Shown here piece by piece: positions 45,273-54,181 of a DNA stretch of 64,000 bases. The number at the start of each line of letters is the position of its first letter. Position 1 is the stretch's first letter. This DNA is from Mesorhizobium sp. L-8-3 (lineage in GTDB: Bacteria; Pseudomonadota; Alphaproteobacteria; Rhizobiales; Rhizobiaceae), in NCBI RefSeq assembly GCF_016756615.1, contig NZ_AP023262.1:3101501-3165500 (forward strand), in the 5' to 3' direction. Both the position numbers and the translations under genes were made by a program. The notes under the pieces are model-generated. The model saw only the letters and a program-made list of their open reading frames with translations, did no database searches and was not told where the DNA came from.

Positions 45273-45464
45273 TCAGTTCCCGGCCGGACCCTTATAGTTG
45301 ATCAGGAAGGTCCATACCGCATAGGCCGTGAAGGCGAGGGCGATCATGCCCCACAACGGCGTAGAGGTTGCGAATTCGAGCACGGCCCAGGCCGCGCAGA
45401 CGATGACGACGGCGATGCGTCGCCACAGCGGCCTGAAGAACGGATGCTCGTTGTCCTTGATCAC
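45273..45464 (-). CDS. small two-helix membrane protein (DUF3329-like)
   Basis: This 63-residue protein begins MIKDNEHPFFRPLWRRI and has two membrane helices (about 17-32 and 36-55). The HPFFRPLWRR start is typical of short DUF3329-type proteins found in rhizobial iol clusters. Its function is unknown. It lies between iolB and iolE. Confidence 0.75.
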   Translation of the reverse strand: MIKDNEHPFFRPLWRRIAVVIVCAAWAVLEFATSTPLWGMIALAFTAYAVWTFLINYKGPAGN

Positions 45465-45480
45465 GAATGTCCTGCCTCGC

Positions 45481-46365
45481 TCACGTCAATCCTGCCTCGG
45501 CAAGGAAACGCGAAAGGTTCTTGTGGCCGAGCTTGGCGTATTTCGACGGCGTCGCCTTCTTCGGATCCTGCTCCGCCTCGACGACCACCCAGCCCGAATA
45601 GCCTTTCAATTCCTTGAGCACGCGAACATAATCGATCATGCCGTCCCCCGGAACGGTGTAGACGCCTGCAAGGACGGAATCGAGGAACGACCAGTCCTCG
45701 CGGTTCGATTGCCACATCACCGCTTCGCGTATGTCCTTGCAGTGTACGTGGGAGATGCGCGCCCTGTAGTGGCGGGCAAGCCGCGCCGGGTCGGCGCCGC
45801 CCCAGGTCGCATGGCCCGTATCGAGCAGCAGATGCACCGGATCGGCCGTGACTTCCATGAAACGGTCGATGTCGGCTTCCGATTGAACGGCGGTGCCCAT
45901 GTGATGATGGTAGACGAGCTGCAGCCCGTAGGTCTCCCTGATCGCCTGGGCGAATTTCGTATAGCGCTCGCCGAACTGCTTCCAGGCTTTCTTCGGCAGC
46001 ACCGGCCGCGCCGAAAGCGGCAGCTTGCGGTTGGAGTGGATGGCGTTCGAGGTCTCTGCCGCGATGAAGACCGTCGAGCCCATCTCCTTCAGCAGGGTTG
46101 CATGCGCCTTCGCCGCCTTGAGTTCGGTGGCCACATTACGCGTCAGCAGCTCCGTGGAATACCAGCCACCGACCAGGGCGTGGCCGAAACTGTCGAGGAT
46201 CGGCCGCAGTGCCTTGGCCTCGCGCGGAAACTTGTTGCCGAGCTCCATGCCGACGAACCCTGCCGCCTTGGCCTCCTTGAGGCATGTTTCGAGCGATATG
46301 TCGCCACCGATCTCAGGCATGTCGTCATTCGACCAGCCGATTGGGTTCGCCCCGATGCGGATCAT
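45481..46365 (-). CDS. iolE: myo-inosose-2 dehydratase
   Basis: IolE dehydrates 2-keto-myo-inositol. ATG 46365 follows GGAGAGGGACGGA; the 294-residue protein starts MIRIGANPIGWSNDD, a family hallmark. TIM-barrel metal-site motifs are present (VYHHHMGTAVQSEADIDRF; LLLDTGHATWGG; ISHVHCKD; DYVRVLKELKGYSGWVVVEAEQDP). The spacer to iolD contains a nested palindrome. Confidence 0.95.
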   Translation of the reverse strand: MIRIGANPIGWSNDDMPEIGGDISLETCLKEAKAAGFVGMELGNKFPREAKALRPILDSFGHALVGGWYSTELLTRNVATELKAAKAHATLLKEMGSTVFIAAETSNAIHSNRKLPLSARPVLPKKAWKQFGERYTKFAQAIRETYGLQLVYHHHMGTAVQSEADIDRFMEVTADPVHLLLDTGHATWGGADPARLARHYRARISHVHCKDIREAVMWQSNREDWSFLDSVLAGVYTVPGDGMIDYVRVLKELKGYSGWVVVEAEQDPKKATPSKYAKLGHKNLSRFLAEAGLT

Positions 46366-46495
46366 TCCGTCCCTCTCCAAGAATATGGTCGCGCTCGCTT
46401 CGCCGACATCCCGCGCCGGCCGAACGAAAGCAGCGACCTAAGCTGGCTTGCGTGGCTTCGCCCACGCTTCACCTGCTTAGCCACTTCTTTTTGCC

Positions 46496-46540
46496 GCAGG
46501 TTTTTGCCGGAAAACCGTGGGACACTTTTCCGAAACCTGC
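46496..46540. repeat. nested palindrome between iolD and iolE
   Basis: Outer arms GCAGGTTT/AAACCTGC enclose inner arms CGGAAAA/TTTTCCG around an 11-base loop. It abuts the iolD stop codon. This form resembles a widespread rhizobial intergenic element and could also act as a processing or termination hairpin in the operon. Confidence 0.75.
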
Positions 46541-48388
46541 TTAGTCCCCGACACGCTGCAGCTTGACCTTGTCCTCATAGGTCTTGCGGGCCTTTTCCAC
46601 TTCCTTGCGCGAACTGACCTCGGGGACCGCGACATCCCACCAATGGCCACCCGCTTCGGTCGAGATCAGAGGATCGGTCTCGATGACGACGACGGTCGTT
46701 CGGGCATTTTTCTTCGCCCTGCCGAGCGCGGCTTCGAGATCCGCGATCGACGTCACCTTTTCGGCGATCGCCCCGAGGCTTGCGGCATGGGCGGCAAAGT
46801 CGATCTCGGGCAGCAACTCGTGCCGCGCATCCTTCAGCAGATTGTTGAAGTTGGCGCCGCCCGTGCCCATCTGCAGCCGGTTGATGCAGCCGTAACCCCG
46901 GTTGTCGAGCAGCACGATCACCAGCTTCAGGCCGAGCATCACCGAGGTGGCGATCTCGGAATTCAGCATCAGATAGGAGCCGTCGCCGACCATGACGACG
47001 ACCTCCTCGCCTGATCTCGCCATCTTGGCGCCGAGCCCTCCGGCGATCTCGTAGCCCATGCAGGAATAGCCATATTCGGCGTGGTAGGAACCGGGCTTTC
47101 CGGCCTGCCAGAGTTTGTGCAGCTCGCCGGGCAGGCCGCCGGCGGCATGGAGCAGCGTCACATCGGAACCCATGGCGCGCTGGACGGCGCCGATCACCTG
47201 GGCGTCGGAGGGCAGAGCCGTATTGGTCGCGGCCGTCGCCTCGGCCGCCGCCTTCCGCCATTCGGCTTTGCCGCCCTTGGCATCTTCGGTCCAGGCCGCA
47301 GGCGCGGCCCAGCCTTCGGCGGCTTTTTCCAGCTCCTCGAGCCCTTCGCGCGCGTCCGCAACCAGGGTCAGCGCCTTGTGCTTGCCGGCATCGAAGGGCT
47401 GAATATTGAGGCCGACGATCGTCTTGCCGCTGTTCTTGAACAGGGCCCACGAGCCGGTGGTGAAATCCTGAAGCCGCGTGCCGATGGCCAGCACCAGGTC
47501 GGCTTCCTCCGCCATCCGGTTGGCAGCCGACGTCCCGGTCACGCCGACGGCACCCATGTTCAGCGGATGGTCGTCGGGCAGCGAGGACTTGCCGCCCTGC
47601 GTCTCGCAGACCGGGATGCCGGTCGCCTCGACGAACCGGGCGAGTGCGGGGGAGGCCTGCGAATAAAGCACGCCGCCGCCGGCGACGACGAGGGGCTTGT
47701 TGGCGCGGCGCAGGGCGTCGGCGACATGCTTCAGCTCGGCAAGATCCGGGCGCGGGCGCCGCGGCGTCCGCAGCCGTTCCTCGAAGAAGGTTTCGGGATA
47801 GTCATAGGCTTCCGCCTGGACGTCCTGGCAGAGGGCGAGCGTCACCGGTCCGCACTCGGCCGGGTCGGTCAACACCTGCATGGCGCGGGCGAGCGCCGGG
47901 ACGATCTGCTCAGGCCGCGTGATGCGGTCGAAATAGCGCGACACCGGGCGGAAGCAGTCGTTTGCCGAGACCGTCCCGTCGCCGAAATCCTCGACCTGCT
48001 GCAGCACCGGATCGGGGATGCGGTTGGCGAAGACGTCGCCGGGCAGAAGCAGGAGCGGCAGCCGGTTGACATGGGCGAGTGCCGCCGCCGTGACGAGGTT
48101 GGTCGCGCCCGGTCCGATCGAGGTGGTCGCGGCCATGATCCGGCGGCGGAAACTGGCCTTGGCATAGGCGATCGCGGCATGCGCCATCGCCTGCTCGTTA
48201 TGGGCGCGGTAGGTCGGGAGCTCGTCCCTGACCTGGTAGAGCGCCTCGCCGATGCCGGCGACATTGCCATGGCCGAAGATCGCCCACACGCCGCCGAAGA
48301 GCGGCACCTTCTCGCCGTCGATCTCGGTCATCTGGCGCGCGAGATAGCGCGTGAGCGCCTGCGCCATGGTCAGGCGGATCGTCTTCAT
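46541..48388 (-). CDS. iolD: 3D-trihydroxycyclohexane-1,2-dione hydrolase
   Basis: IolD is the ThDP-dependent enzyme that opens the ring to 5-deoxy-glucuronate. The 615-residue product has the ThDP-enzyme layout: an N-terminal PYR domain (GGVWAIFGHGNVAGIGEAL), a central domain (VCETQGGKSSLPDDHPLNMGAVGVTG) and a C-terminal PP domain with the cofactor motif VMVGDGSYLMLNSEIATSVMLGLKLVIVLLDNRGYGCI. It lies 21 bases after iolC. Confidence 0.95.
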   Translation of the reverse strand: MKTIRLTMAQALTRYLARQMTEIDGEKVPLFGGVWAIFGHGNVAGIGEALYQVRDELPTYRAHNEQAMAHAAIAYAKASFRRRIMAATTSIGPGATNLVTAAALAHVNRLPLLLLPGDVFANRIPDPVLQQVEDFGDGTVSANDCFRPVSRYFDRITRPEQIVPALARAMQVLTDPAECGPVTLALCQDVQAEAYDYPETFFEERLRTPRRPRPDLAELKHVADALRRANKPLVVAGGGVLYSQASPALARFVEATGIPVCETQGGKSSLPDDHPLNMGAVGVTGTSAANRMAEEADLVLAIGTRLQDFTTGSWALFKNSGKTIVGLNIQPFDAGKHKALTLVADAREGLEELEKAAEGWAAPAAWTEDAKGGKAEWRKAAAEATAATNTALPSDAQVIGAVQRAMGSDVTLLHAAGGLPGELHKLWQAGKPGSYHAEYGYSCMGYEIAGGLGAKMARSGEEVVVMVGDGSYLMLNSEIATSVMLGLKLVIVLLDNRGYGCINRLQMGTGGANFNNLLKDARHELLPEIDFAAHAASLGAIAEKVTSIADLEAALGRAKKNARTTVVVIETDPLISTEAGGHWWDVAVPEVSSRKEVEKARKTYEDKVKLQRVGD

Positions 48389-48409
48389 GGTGGTTTCCTC
48401 CCGCCGGAA

Positions 48410-50338
48410 TTATGCGGCCTTGCGGCTGCGTGCCGCAAGCCAGGCTTCGGTCAGCTTTTCGAAGCGCGCGGCCATGTCGGCGATCGCCGCCTCGTCCGAA
48501 ATCGTTCCGGGCAGCCATTTCTCCGCGGCGTCCATGAAGATGGTGCGGCCGACCGCGAAACCCTTCACCACGGGTGCCTCTGCAGTCGCGGCGAAAGCCG
48601 CTTCCAGCTCGTCATGCGGCGCCTCCAGGCCGAGCAGTACGACGCCGCGGCAATGCGGGTCGTTACGGGTGATCACTGCCTCGATCTGCCGCCATGCCGT
48701 TGCCGACGCCTGCGGCTCGAGTTTCCACCAGTCGGGCCTGATATCAAGCGCATAGAGCTCTTCCAGCGCCCGGGGCACGGTATCGTCGGCGAGCTTGCCA
48801 TGCTTGCCCGCGATGATCTCGACCAGCAATTCGCGGCCGACCTTGCGGGCCGCCCCGAACAGGCTCCTGAGCTTTTCCTGCTGCTCCGTCTTCAAGGCCA
48901 AGGGATCGTCGGGATGATAGAAACAGAGGCATTTGATGCAGTGCTCGATCGGCCATTCGACGAGATGCGAGCCGATATCCTGCGAGAATTCGAAGCGCAA
49001 GGGCCGCGAGCCGGGCAGTTCGACCGGGCGGCCGAGCCACGCGAAGCCGTGGCGCGCGAATTCGAACATCGCCTTGCGGCCGAACCTTTCGTCGATCAGC
49101 ATGCCGTAGCCGTCGCGGCCATCGGCGACCCGGGCCGCAGCCTTCACGGCCAGAACCTTGAAGTCCTCGATGCGGGCGGCATCAGCTCCGGTCTTGCGGG
49201 CAAGGTCTTCAAGTTGTACGCGGTGGTCGACGGCGAGCGCCATGAGCGACGGGATGACGCGCCGCCGCGTCGTCGCCCAGTGGATGTGATTGATTGCCTC
49301 GTCCTTGCGCAGGGCCCGATACGCGCTGCCTTTCTCCATGAAGAACCGGAGCTCTTCCCAGGTCGGATATTCCGGCGAGCAGAGCAGGCGCGACACGGCG
49401 AAGGCGCCGCAGGCGTTGGCCCAGGTCGCCGCCGTCTCGAAGTCCTCGCCGCCCAGCCATCCGCGCAGCAGCCCGGACATGAAGGCGTCGCCCGCGCCCA
49501 GCACATTGAACACCTCGATCGGGAAACCCTTGCCGACGATGCCGTCCTCGAGATCGTCGCTGATCGGGCCGTCATAGACGATGCAGCCCATGGCCCCGCG
49601 CTTCAGCACGATCGTTGCCGGCGACAGCGAGCGGATGGTCTTCAGCGCGCCCAGCACGTCGTCCGCGCCCGAGGCGATCATGATCTCCTCTTCGGTGCCT
49701 ACGATGAGGTCGCAGTCGGGCAGCACGGTCTTCAGCTTGCCGGAGACCTTGTCCGACTTCACGTAGCGCTCGAAACCCTCGGCATGGCCGGCAAGCCCCC
49801 ACAGATTGGGCCGGTAGTCGATATCGAACACGACCTTGCGGCCGTTGTTTTTTGCGATCCCGATGGCCTTTCGCTGCGCAGCCTCGGTGTTCTCACGCGA
49901 GAAATGCGTGCCGGTGACGACGATCGCCCGGGCCGAGGCGACGAAGGTTTCGTCGACATCCTCCGGCGACAGCGCCATGTCGGCGCAATCGGAACGGTAG
50001 AAGATCATCGGCGAGACACCCTCGTCCTCGACCGAGAGGAGGACCAGCGCAGTCAGCCGCGCGGGATCGGTGACGAGCCCTTCGACGGACACGCCCTCGC
50101 GTTGGAGCTGCTCGCGTATGAAACGCCCCATCTGTTCGTCGCCGACGCGGGTGAGCAGGGCCGAGCGCAGGCCGAGCCGAGCGGTCCCGACCGCGATATT
50201 GGCCGGGCAGCCGCCGACCGATTTTGCGAAGGAGGCGATATCTTCGAGGCGCGAGCCGATCTGCTGGCCGTAGAGATCCACCGATGCCCGGCCGATGGTG
50301 ATGACGTCGAGCTGCGCTTGGGCGGCGCCCTGAGTCAT
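48410..50338 (-). CDS. iolC: 5-dehydro-2-deoxygluconokinase fused to DUF2090 aldolase-like domain
   Basis: ATG 50338 follows GGAGG by five bases and gives 642 residues. The PfkB sugar kinase domain covers about 10-330 (GGCPANIAVGTARLG; NVLGAGDAFMSGLLRGWLGG with the catalytic Asp). A DUF2090 domain covers about 335-635 (LMALAVDHRVQLEDLARKTG; GMLIDERFG; HCIKCLCFYHPDD; ELLVEIIAGKHG). This fused form, common in rhizobia, may combine the kinase with the 2-deoxy-5-keto-gluconate-6-phosphate aldolase step. It heads the iolC-iolD-iolE-iolB run. Confidence 0.94.
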   Translation of the reverse strand: MTQGAAQAQLDVITIGRASVDLYGQQIGSRLEDIASFAKSVGGCPANIAVGTARLGLRSALLTRVGDEQMGRFIREQLQREGVSVEGLVTDPARLTALVLLSVEDEGVSPMIFYRSDCADMALSPEDVDETFVASARAIVVTGTHFSRENTEAAQRKAIGIAKNNGRKVVFDIDYRPNLWGLAGHAEGFERYVKSDKVSGKLKTVLPDCDLIVGTEEEIMIASGADDVLGALKTIRSLSPATIVLKRGAMGCIVYDGPISDDLEDGIVGKGFPIEVFNVLGAGDAFMSGLLRGWLGGEDFETAATWANACGAFAVSRLLCSPEYPTWEELRFFMEKGSAYRALRKDEAINHIHWATTRRRVIPSLMALAVDHRVQLEDLARKTGADAARIEDFKVLAVKAAARVADGRDGYGMLIDERFGRKAMFEFARHGFAWLGRPVELPGSRPLRFEFSQDIGSHLVEWPIEHCIKCLCFYHPDDPLALKTEQQEKLRSLFGAARKVGRELLVEIIAGKHGKLADDTVPRALEELYALDIRPDWWKLEPQASATAWRQIEAVITRNDPHCRGVVLLGLEAPHDELEAAFAATAEAPVVKGFAVGRTIFMDAAEKWLPGTISDEAAIADMAARFEKLTEAWLAARSRKAA

Positions 50339-50376
50339 GGTTTCCTCCGAGGAATGCGGGCGTTGATCGATTGTAT

Positions 50377-50390
50377 GAAATATCAATTCC
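50377..50390. promoter_or_regulatory. candidate IolR operator, iolC-proximal
   Basis: GAAATATCAATTCC is the mirror form of GGAA-N6-TTTC and matches GGAA-N6-TTCC with one mismatch. It lies about 40 bases before the iolC start, 30 bases from a perfect site. Confidence 0.55.
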
Positions 50391-50406
50391 ATCAAACAGT
50401 CAATAT

Positions 50407-50420
50407 GGAATGAACATTCC
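50407..50420. promoter_or_regulatory. candidate IolR operator, perfect GGAA-N6-TTCC
   Basis: GGAATGAACATTCC is a perfect match to the reported rhizobial IolR palindrome. It contains a 6-2-6 inverted repeat (GGAATG AA CATTCC). It lies in the spacer between the regulator gene and iolC. Confidence 0.65.
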
Positions 50421-50444
50421 TGATTGCCCGGCCGGAGGGCGCGG

Positions 50445-51275
50445 TCACGCCTGCTGGCGACGTTCCGCCACTGCGACGGTGAGGGCCATTGCGAGCGCCA
50501 TGGTGGCGGAAAGCGAGCGGAAGCCCGCGCAATCGGCCTCCGCGACCTCGAACCATTCCTTGGCGGACTGCGCCAGCGGCGAGAACGAACTGTCGGTGAT
50601 GGCGATGACGGGGACGCCCTGCCCGGAAAGAAAGCGCGCCGTTTCGATCGTGGCCGCGGCATAGGGCGAGAAGCTCACCGCAATGACCGCATCCTTCTGG
50701 GTTGCGAAGGAAACCATCTCGGGCTCGAGGCCGGAGGAGGACTCGATGAGCTGATAGCGGATCTTCAGCTTGCCGAGCGCATAGGCCATGTAATTCGCGA
50801 TCGGATAGGCACGGCGCCGGGCCAGCAGATAGATCGTCTCTGCTTGGGCGAGGATGGTCACGGCCCGCTCGAAGATGTCGTCGTCGAGGGTGCGTGAGAC
50901 CGTCTCCAGCGACCGGCTCGCCGCCGCGATGAAGCCGCGTACGATCTCTCCGGCCTGAGGTTCCTCGGCGTCGCCACGCAGGGCCTTCAGGCGATCCTCG
51001 TAGGATGTCGTGCGCTCGCGCAGCCTTTCGCGGAACACAGCCTGCAAGCTGGTGAAGCCGTCGAAGCCGAGATGCTGGGCGAAGCGTATGAGCGTCGAAG
51101 GCTGAACGCCCGCCGAGGCGGCTATGCTCGCCGCCGTGCCGAAGGCGATCTCGTCAGGATTGTCGAGTGCGAATGCCGCCACCTGGGCGATGCGCTTGGG
51201 CAGCACATCCCTCCTTTCCAGGATTTTGGCCCGGAGTGTCTCGAAGTCGCGTGGCAGGTCTGGTTCGGCATTCAT
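50445..51275 (-). CDS. iolR: RpiR-family regulator of inositol catabolism (IolR-like)
   Basis: This 276-residue regulator has an N-terminal helix-turn-helix of the RpiR type (AFGTAASIAASAGVQPSTLIRFAQHLGFDGFTSLQAVFRERL, about 44-86). A SIS sugar-phosphate-binding domain covers about 125-260 (AETIYLLARRRAYPIANYMAYAL; AVIAVSFSPYAAATIETARFLSGQGVPVIAITDS). Position beside iolC and the nearby GGAA-N6-TTCC sites indicate it represses the iol genes until a pathway intermediate binds. Confidence 0.88.
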   Translation of the reverse strand: MNAEPDLPRDFETLRAKILERRDVLPKRIAQVAAFALDNPDEIAFGTAASIAASAGVQPSTLIRFAQHLGFDGFTSLQAVFRERLRERTTSYEDRLKALRGDAEEPQAGEIVRGFIAAASRSLETVSRTLDDDIFERAVTILAQAETIYLLARRRAYPIANYMAYALGKLKIRYQLIESSSGLEPEMVSFATQKDAVIAVSFSPYAAATIETARFLSGQGVPVIAITDSSFSPLAQSAKEWFEVAEADCAGFRSLSATMALAMALTVAVAERRQQA

Positions 51276-51428
51276 GGTCGCAAGGTGCGTTGCATGGTCA
51301 AAAGCTGCAAGAGCCTAACTGTCGCCCGCCGAGATGTCCACAAAATGAATTGTATGTTCCATTTCCGGAAAGAATGGACTAATTCATTCAAAGTCGGCAC
51401 GACGTCGACATCAGAGGAGCGCTGGGAA

Positions 51429-52547
51429 ATGATCGGTGTCGGTCTCATCGGTTCGGGTTTCATGGGCAAGTGCCATGCCATGGCCTGGAACTCGGTCAGG
51501 ATCGCCTTCGGCGACATGCCCGAGATCCGTCTGGTCCATCTCGGCGAAGCCAATGCCGAACTCGCGGCCCGTCGCGCCGCCGAGTTCGGCTTCGCCAGGG
51601 CATCCGGAGACTGGCGCGCCGTGATCGACGACCCTGAAGTGGACGTGGTGTCGCTGACGACACCGAACCAGTTCCATCCCGAAATGGCGCTGGCTGCACT
51701 TCGCGCCGGCAAGCATCTGTGGTGCGAGAAGCCGATGGCGCCGAGTTTCGCCGAAGCGGAAGCCATGGCCGCGGCCGCAAGGGCATCCGGCAAGGTGGCG
51801 GTGCTCGGCTACAACTACATCCAGAGCCCCGCTATCCGCCACATCCGCCGGCTGCTCGACGAAGGCGCCATCGGCACGGTCAACCATCTGCGCGTCGAGA
51901 TGGACGAGGATTTCATGGCCGATCCGGACGCGCCCTTCTTCTGGAAGCACGAGGCCGCTTCGGGTTATGGCGCGCTCGACGACTTCGCCGTCCATCCGCT
52001 GTCGCTGATCCAGAACCTGTTCGGCCGCGTCACGCGCGTTCTCTGCGACATGGCCAAGCCCTATGCCGAGCGTCGCACCGAGGCGGGAGGCCGCAGGGCG
52101 GTCGAGACCTACGACATCGCCTCCTGCCTCATCCGCCTGGAGACCGGCATTTCCGGCACGCTGCTCGCCAACCGGTCCGCCTGGGGTCGCAAGGGGCGCA
52201 TCGCGCTGCAGGTCTTCGGCTCGCAGGGTTCCATCCTGTTCGACCAGGAACGTTTCAACGAGTTCCAGCTCTACGTCACGTCCGATCGCGCGACCGAACA
52301 GGGTTATCGCACCATCCTGGCCGCCCCCCAGCACGAGCCCTATGGCCGTTTCATCCCTGCGCCCGGCCACGGGCTCGGCTTCAACGACCTGAAGACGATC
52401 GAATGCCACGAACTGGTAGCGAAGATCGAAGGCCGGCCGGCCAATGTCATCGGCTTCGACGACGGCCTCGACATCGAACGGACCGTGCATGCGATGGCGC
52501 GGTCGTTCGAGACGGGGGGATGGATGGAAGTTGGTGGTGAATGGTGA
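51429..52547 (+). CDS. Gfo/Idh/MocA family dehydrogenase
   Basis: This 372-residue protein from ATG 51429 has the Rossmann motif GLIGSGFMGKCHAMAWNSV and the catalytic EKPMAPSFAEAEAM and GYNYIQSPAIRHIRRLLDEGAIG segments. It is divergent from the RpiR gene, so it is probably an additional inositol-isomer or polyol dehydrogenase. Its last codons and stop (GGTGGTGAATGGTGA) lie in the left arm of a heptanucleotide inverted repeat, so the C-terminal GGEW is repeat-derived. Confidence 0.87.
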   Translation: MIGVGLIGSGFMGKCHAMAWNSVRIAFGDMPEIRLVHLGEANAELAARRAAEFGFARASGDWRAVIDDPEVDVVSLTTPNQFHPEMALAALRAGKHLWCEKPMAPSFAEAEAMAAAARASGKVAVLGYNYIQSPAIRHIRRLLDEGAIGTVNHLRVEMDEDFMADPDAPFFWKHEAASGYGALDDFAVHPLSLIQNLFGRVTRVLCDMAKPYAERRTEAGGRRAVETYDIASCLIRLETGISGTLLANRSAWGRKGRIALQVFGSQGSILFDQERFNEFQLYVTSDRATEQGYRTILAAPQHEPYGRFIPAPGHGLGFNDLKTIECHELVAKIEGRPANVIGFDDGLDIERTVHAMARSFETGGWMEVGGEW

Positions 52548-52569
52548 ATGGTAAAATGGTGAATGGTAA
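52536..52569. repeat. left arm of GGTGAAT heptanucleotide inverted repeat
   Basis: GGTGAAT occurs at 52536-52542 and 52543-52549 and again after a GGTAAAAT variant. The arm covers the stop codon of the dehydrogenase gene and is complementary to the ATTCACC array at 52631-52665. Confidence 0.75.
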
Positions 52570-52630
52570 GAATTGGTGAGTAGTATCTAGGCGGGCAGCT
52601 GTTGTCGGAGAGCGCTGTCTACTACATTCC

Positions 52631-52665
52631 ATTCACCATTCACCATTCACCATTCACCATTCACC
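52631..52665. repeat. ATTCACC heptanucleotide array, five copies
   Basis: Five exact tandem ATTCACC units end four bases before the stop codon of the convergent aldehyde dehydrogenase gene. The layout matches the repeat at 36801-36959. Confidence 0.9.
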
Positions 52666-52669
52666 CCTT

Positions 52670-54181
52670 TCATTCGATGTCGAACGACACCCCCTGCGCC
52701 AGCGGCAGCGCCTTGGAGTAGTTCACCGTGTTGGTGGCCCTTCGCATATAGGCCTTCCAGGCGTCGGAGCCCGATTCGCGGCCGCCGCCGGTCTCCTTCT
52801 CGCCGCCGAACGCGCCGCCGATCTCGGCCCCCGACGTGCCGATGTTGACATTGGCGATGCCGCAGTCCGAGCCGTCGGCGGCCAGGAAACGCTCCGCCTC
52901 CTGCAGGTCGAGCGTGAAGATCGACGACGACAGCCCCGCCCCCACCGCATTGTGCTCGGAAAGCGCGGTGTCGAAGTCGCCGTAGCGCATCACATAGAGG
53001 ATCGGTGCGAAGGTCTCCTCCGTCACCGGCGCCACCTGGCGCGGCATCTCGACCAGCGCCGGCTTCACGTAATAGGCCGCGTCGTGGCCGGTCTCCACCC
53101 GGGTGCCGCCGGTGATGCGGCCGCCTTCGGCCTGCGCCGCCGTCAGCGCCTTCTGCATGGCCTCATAGGCCGCCTTGTCGATCAGCGGACCGACCAGCGC
53201 GTTGGTCTCCAGCGGGCTGCCGACCGAAACGCTCTCATAGGCCCGCCGCAGCCGCGGCAGCAGCGCCTCATAGACGCTGTCATGCACGAACAGCCGGCGC
53301 AGCGTCGTGCAGCGCTGGCCGGCCGTGCCCATCGCGCCGAAGGCGATCGCCCTGAGCGCCATGTCGAGATCGGCCGACGGGCACACGATGCCGGCATTGT
53401 TGCCGCCCAGTTCCAGGATGGCGCGGGCGAAGCGCCTGGCCAGCCGCGGCCCGACCTCGCGGCCCATGCGGGTCGAGCCGGTGGCCGACACCAGCGGCAC
53501 CCTGGCATGGTCGACCAGCACCTCGCCGATCGCCCGGTCGCCGATCAGCACCTGGCTCAGCCCCTCCGGCACGCCGCCGAACCGCGCCGCCGCCCTGGCG
53601 AAGATCGCCTGGCAGGCAAGCGCCGTCAGCGGCGTCTTCTCCGACGGCTTCCACACCACCGCATTGCCGCAGACCAGGGCGAGCGCCGCATTCCACGACC
53701 ACACCGCGACCGGGAAGTTGAAGGCCGAGATGACACCGACCACGCCGAGCGGATGCCAGGTCTCCATCATGCGGTGGCCGGGGCGCTCGGTGGCGATGGT
53801 CAGGCCATAGAGCTGGCGCGACAGGCCGACGGCGAAGTCGCAGATGTCGATCATCTCCTGGACCTCGCCGAGGCCTTCCGACGGGATCTTGCCGGCCTCG
53901 ATCGAGACCAGGCGGCCAAGATCGGCCTTCGCCGCGCGCAGTTCCTCGCCGAACAGGCGCACCAGCTCGCCGCGCCGGGGCGCCGGCACCAGGCGCCAGG
54001 CCCGGAAGGCGGCGTCCGCTTTGTCGATCATGGCGGCGGCCTCCGCCGGCCTCGTCGCCGGCAGCGACGCCACCTGCTCGCCCGTCACCGGGCTGAAGGA
54101 CGCCATCGTCCCGCCCGCAAGGCTCTTTTCATCCACGCCCAGCTTGGCGAGAAGTGCTTGCGTTTCCTTCACAAGGGTCAT
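52670..54181 (-). CDS. amaB: ALDH7-type aldehyde dehydrogenase (L-piperidine-6-carboxylate dehydrogenase-like)
   Basis: This 503-residue aldehyde dehydrogenase carries the antiquitin/AmaB C-terminal signature GGEKETGGGRESGSDAWKAYMRRATNTVNYS. The NAD motif is GSTRMGREVG, the catalytic Glu is in ELGGNN, and the nucleophile Cys is in GQRCTTLRR. It would oxidise alpha-aminoadipic semialdehyde in lysine breakdown. There are no lysine-catabolism neighbours in the window; upstream is 600 bases without a gene. Confidence 0.87.
   Translation of the reverse strand: MTLVKETQALLAKLGVDEKSLAGGTMASFSPVTGEQVASLPATRPAEAAAMIDKADAAFRAWRLVPAPRRGELVRLFGEELRAAKADLGRLVSIEAGKIPSEGLGEVQEMIDICDFAVGLSRQLYGLTIATERPGHRMMETWHPLGVVGVISAFNFPVAVWSWNAALALVCGNAVVWKPSEKTPLTALACQAIFARAAARFGGVPEGLSQVLIGDRAIGEVLVDHARVPLVSATGSTRMGREVGPRLARRFARAILELGGNNAGIVCPSADLDMALRAIAFGAMGTAGQRCTTLRRLFVHDSVYEALLPRLRRAYESVSVGSPLETNALVGPLIDKAAYEAMQKALTAAQAEGGRITGGTRVETGHDAAYYVKPALVEMPRQVAPVTEETFAPILYVMRYGDFDTALSEHNAVGAGLSSSIFTLDLQEAERFLAADGSDCGIANVNIGTSGAEIGGAFGGEKETGGGRESGSDAWKAYMRRATNTVNYSKALPLAQGVSFDIE

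Noticed and set aside
47081..50413. 1110-codon plus-strand ORF over iolD and iolC
   Set aside because: It is a shadow of two well-supported minus-strand inositol genes; GC-rich third positions keep the opposite frame open.
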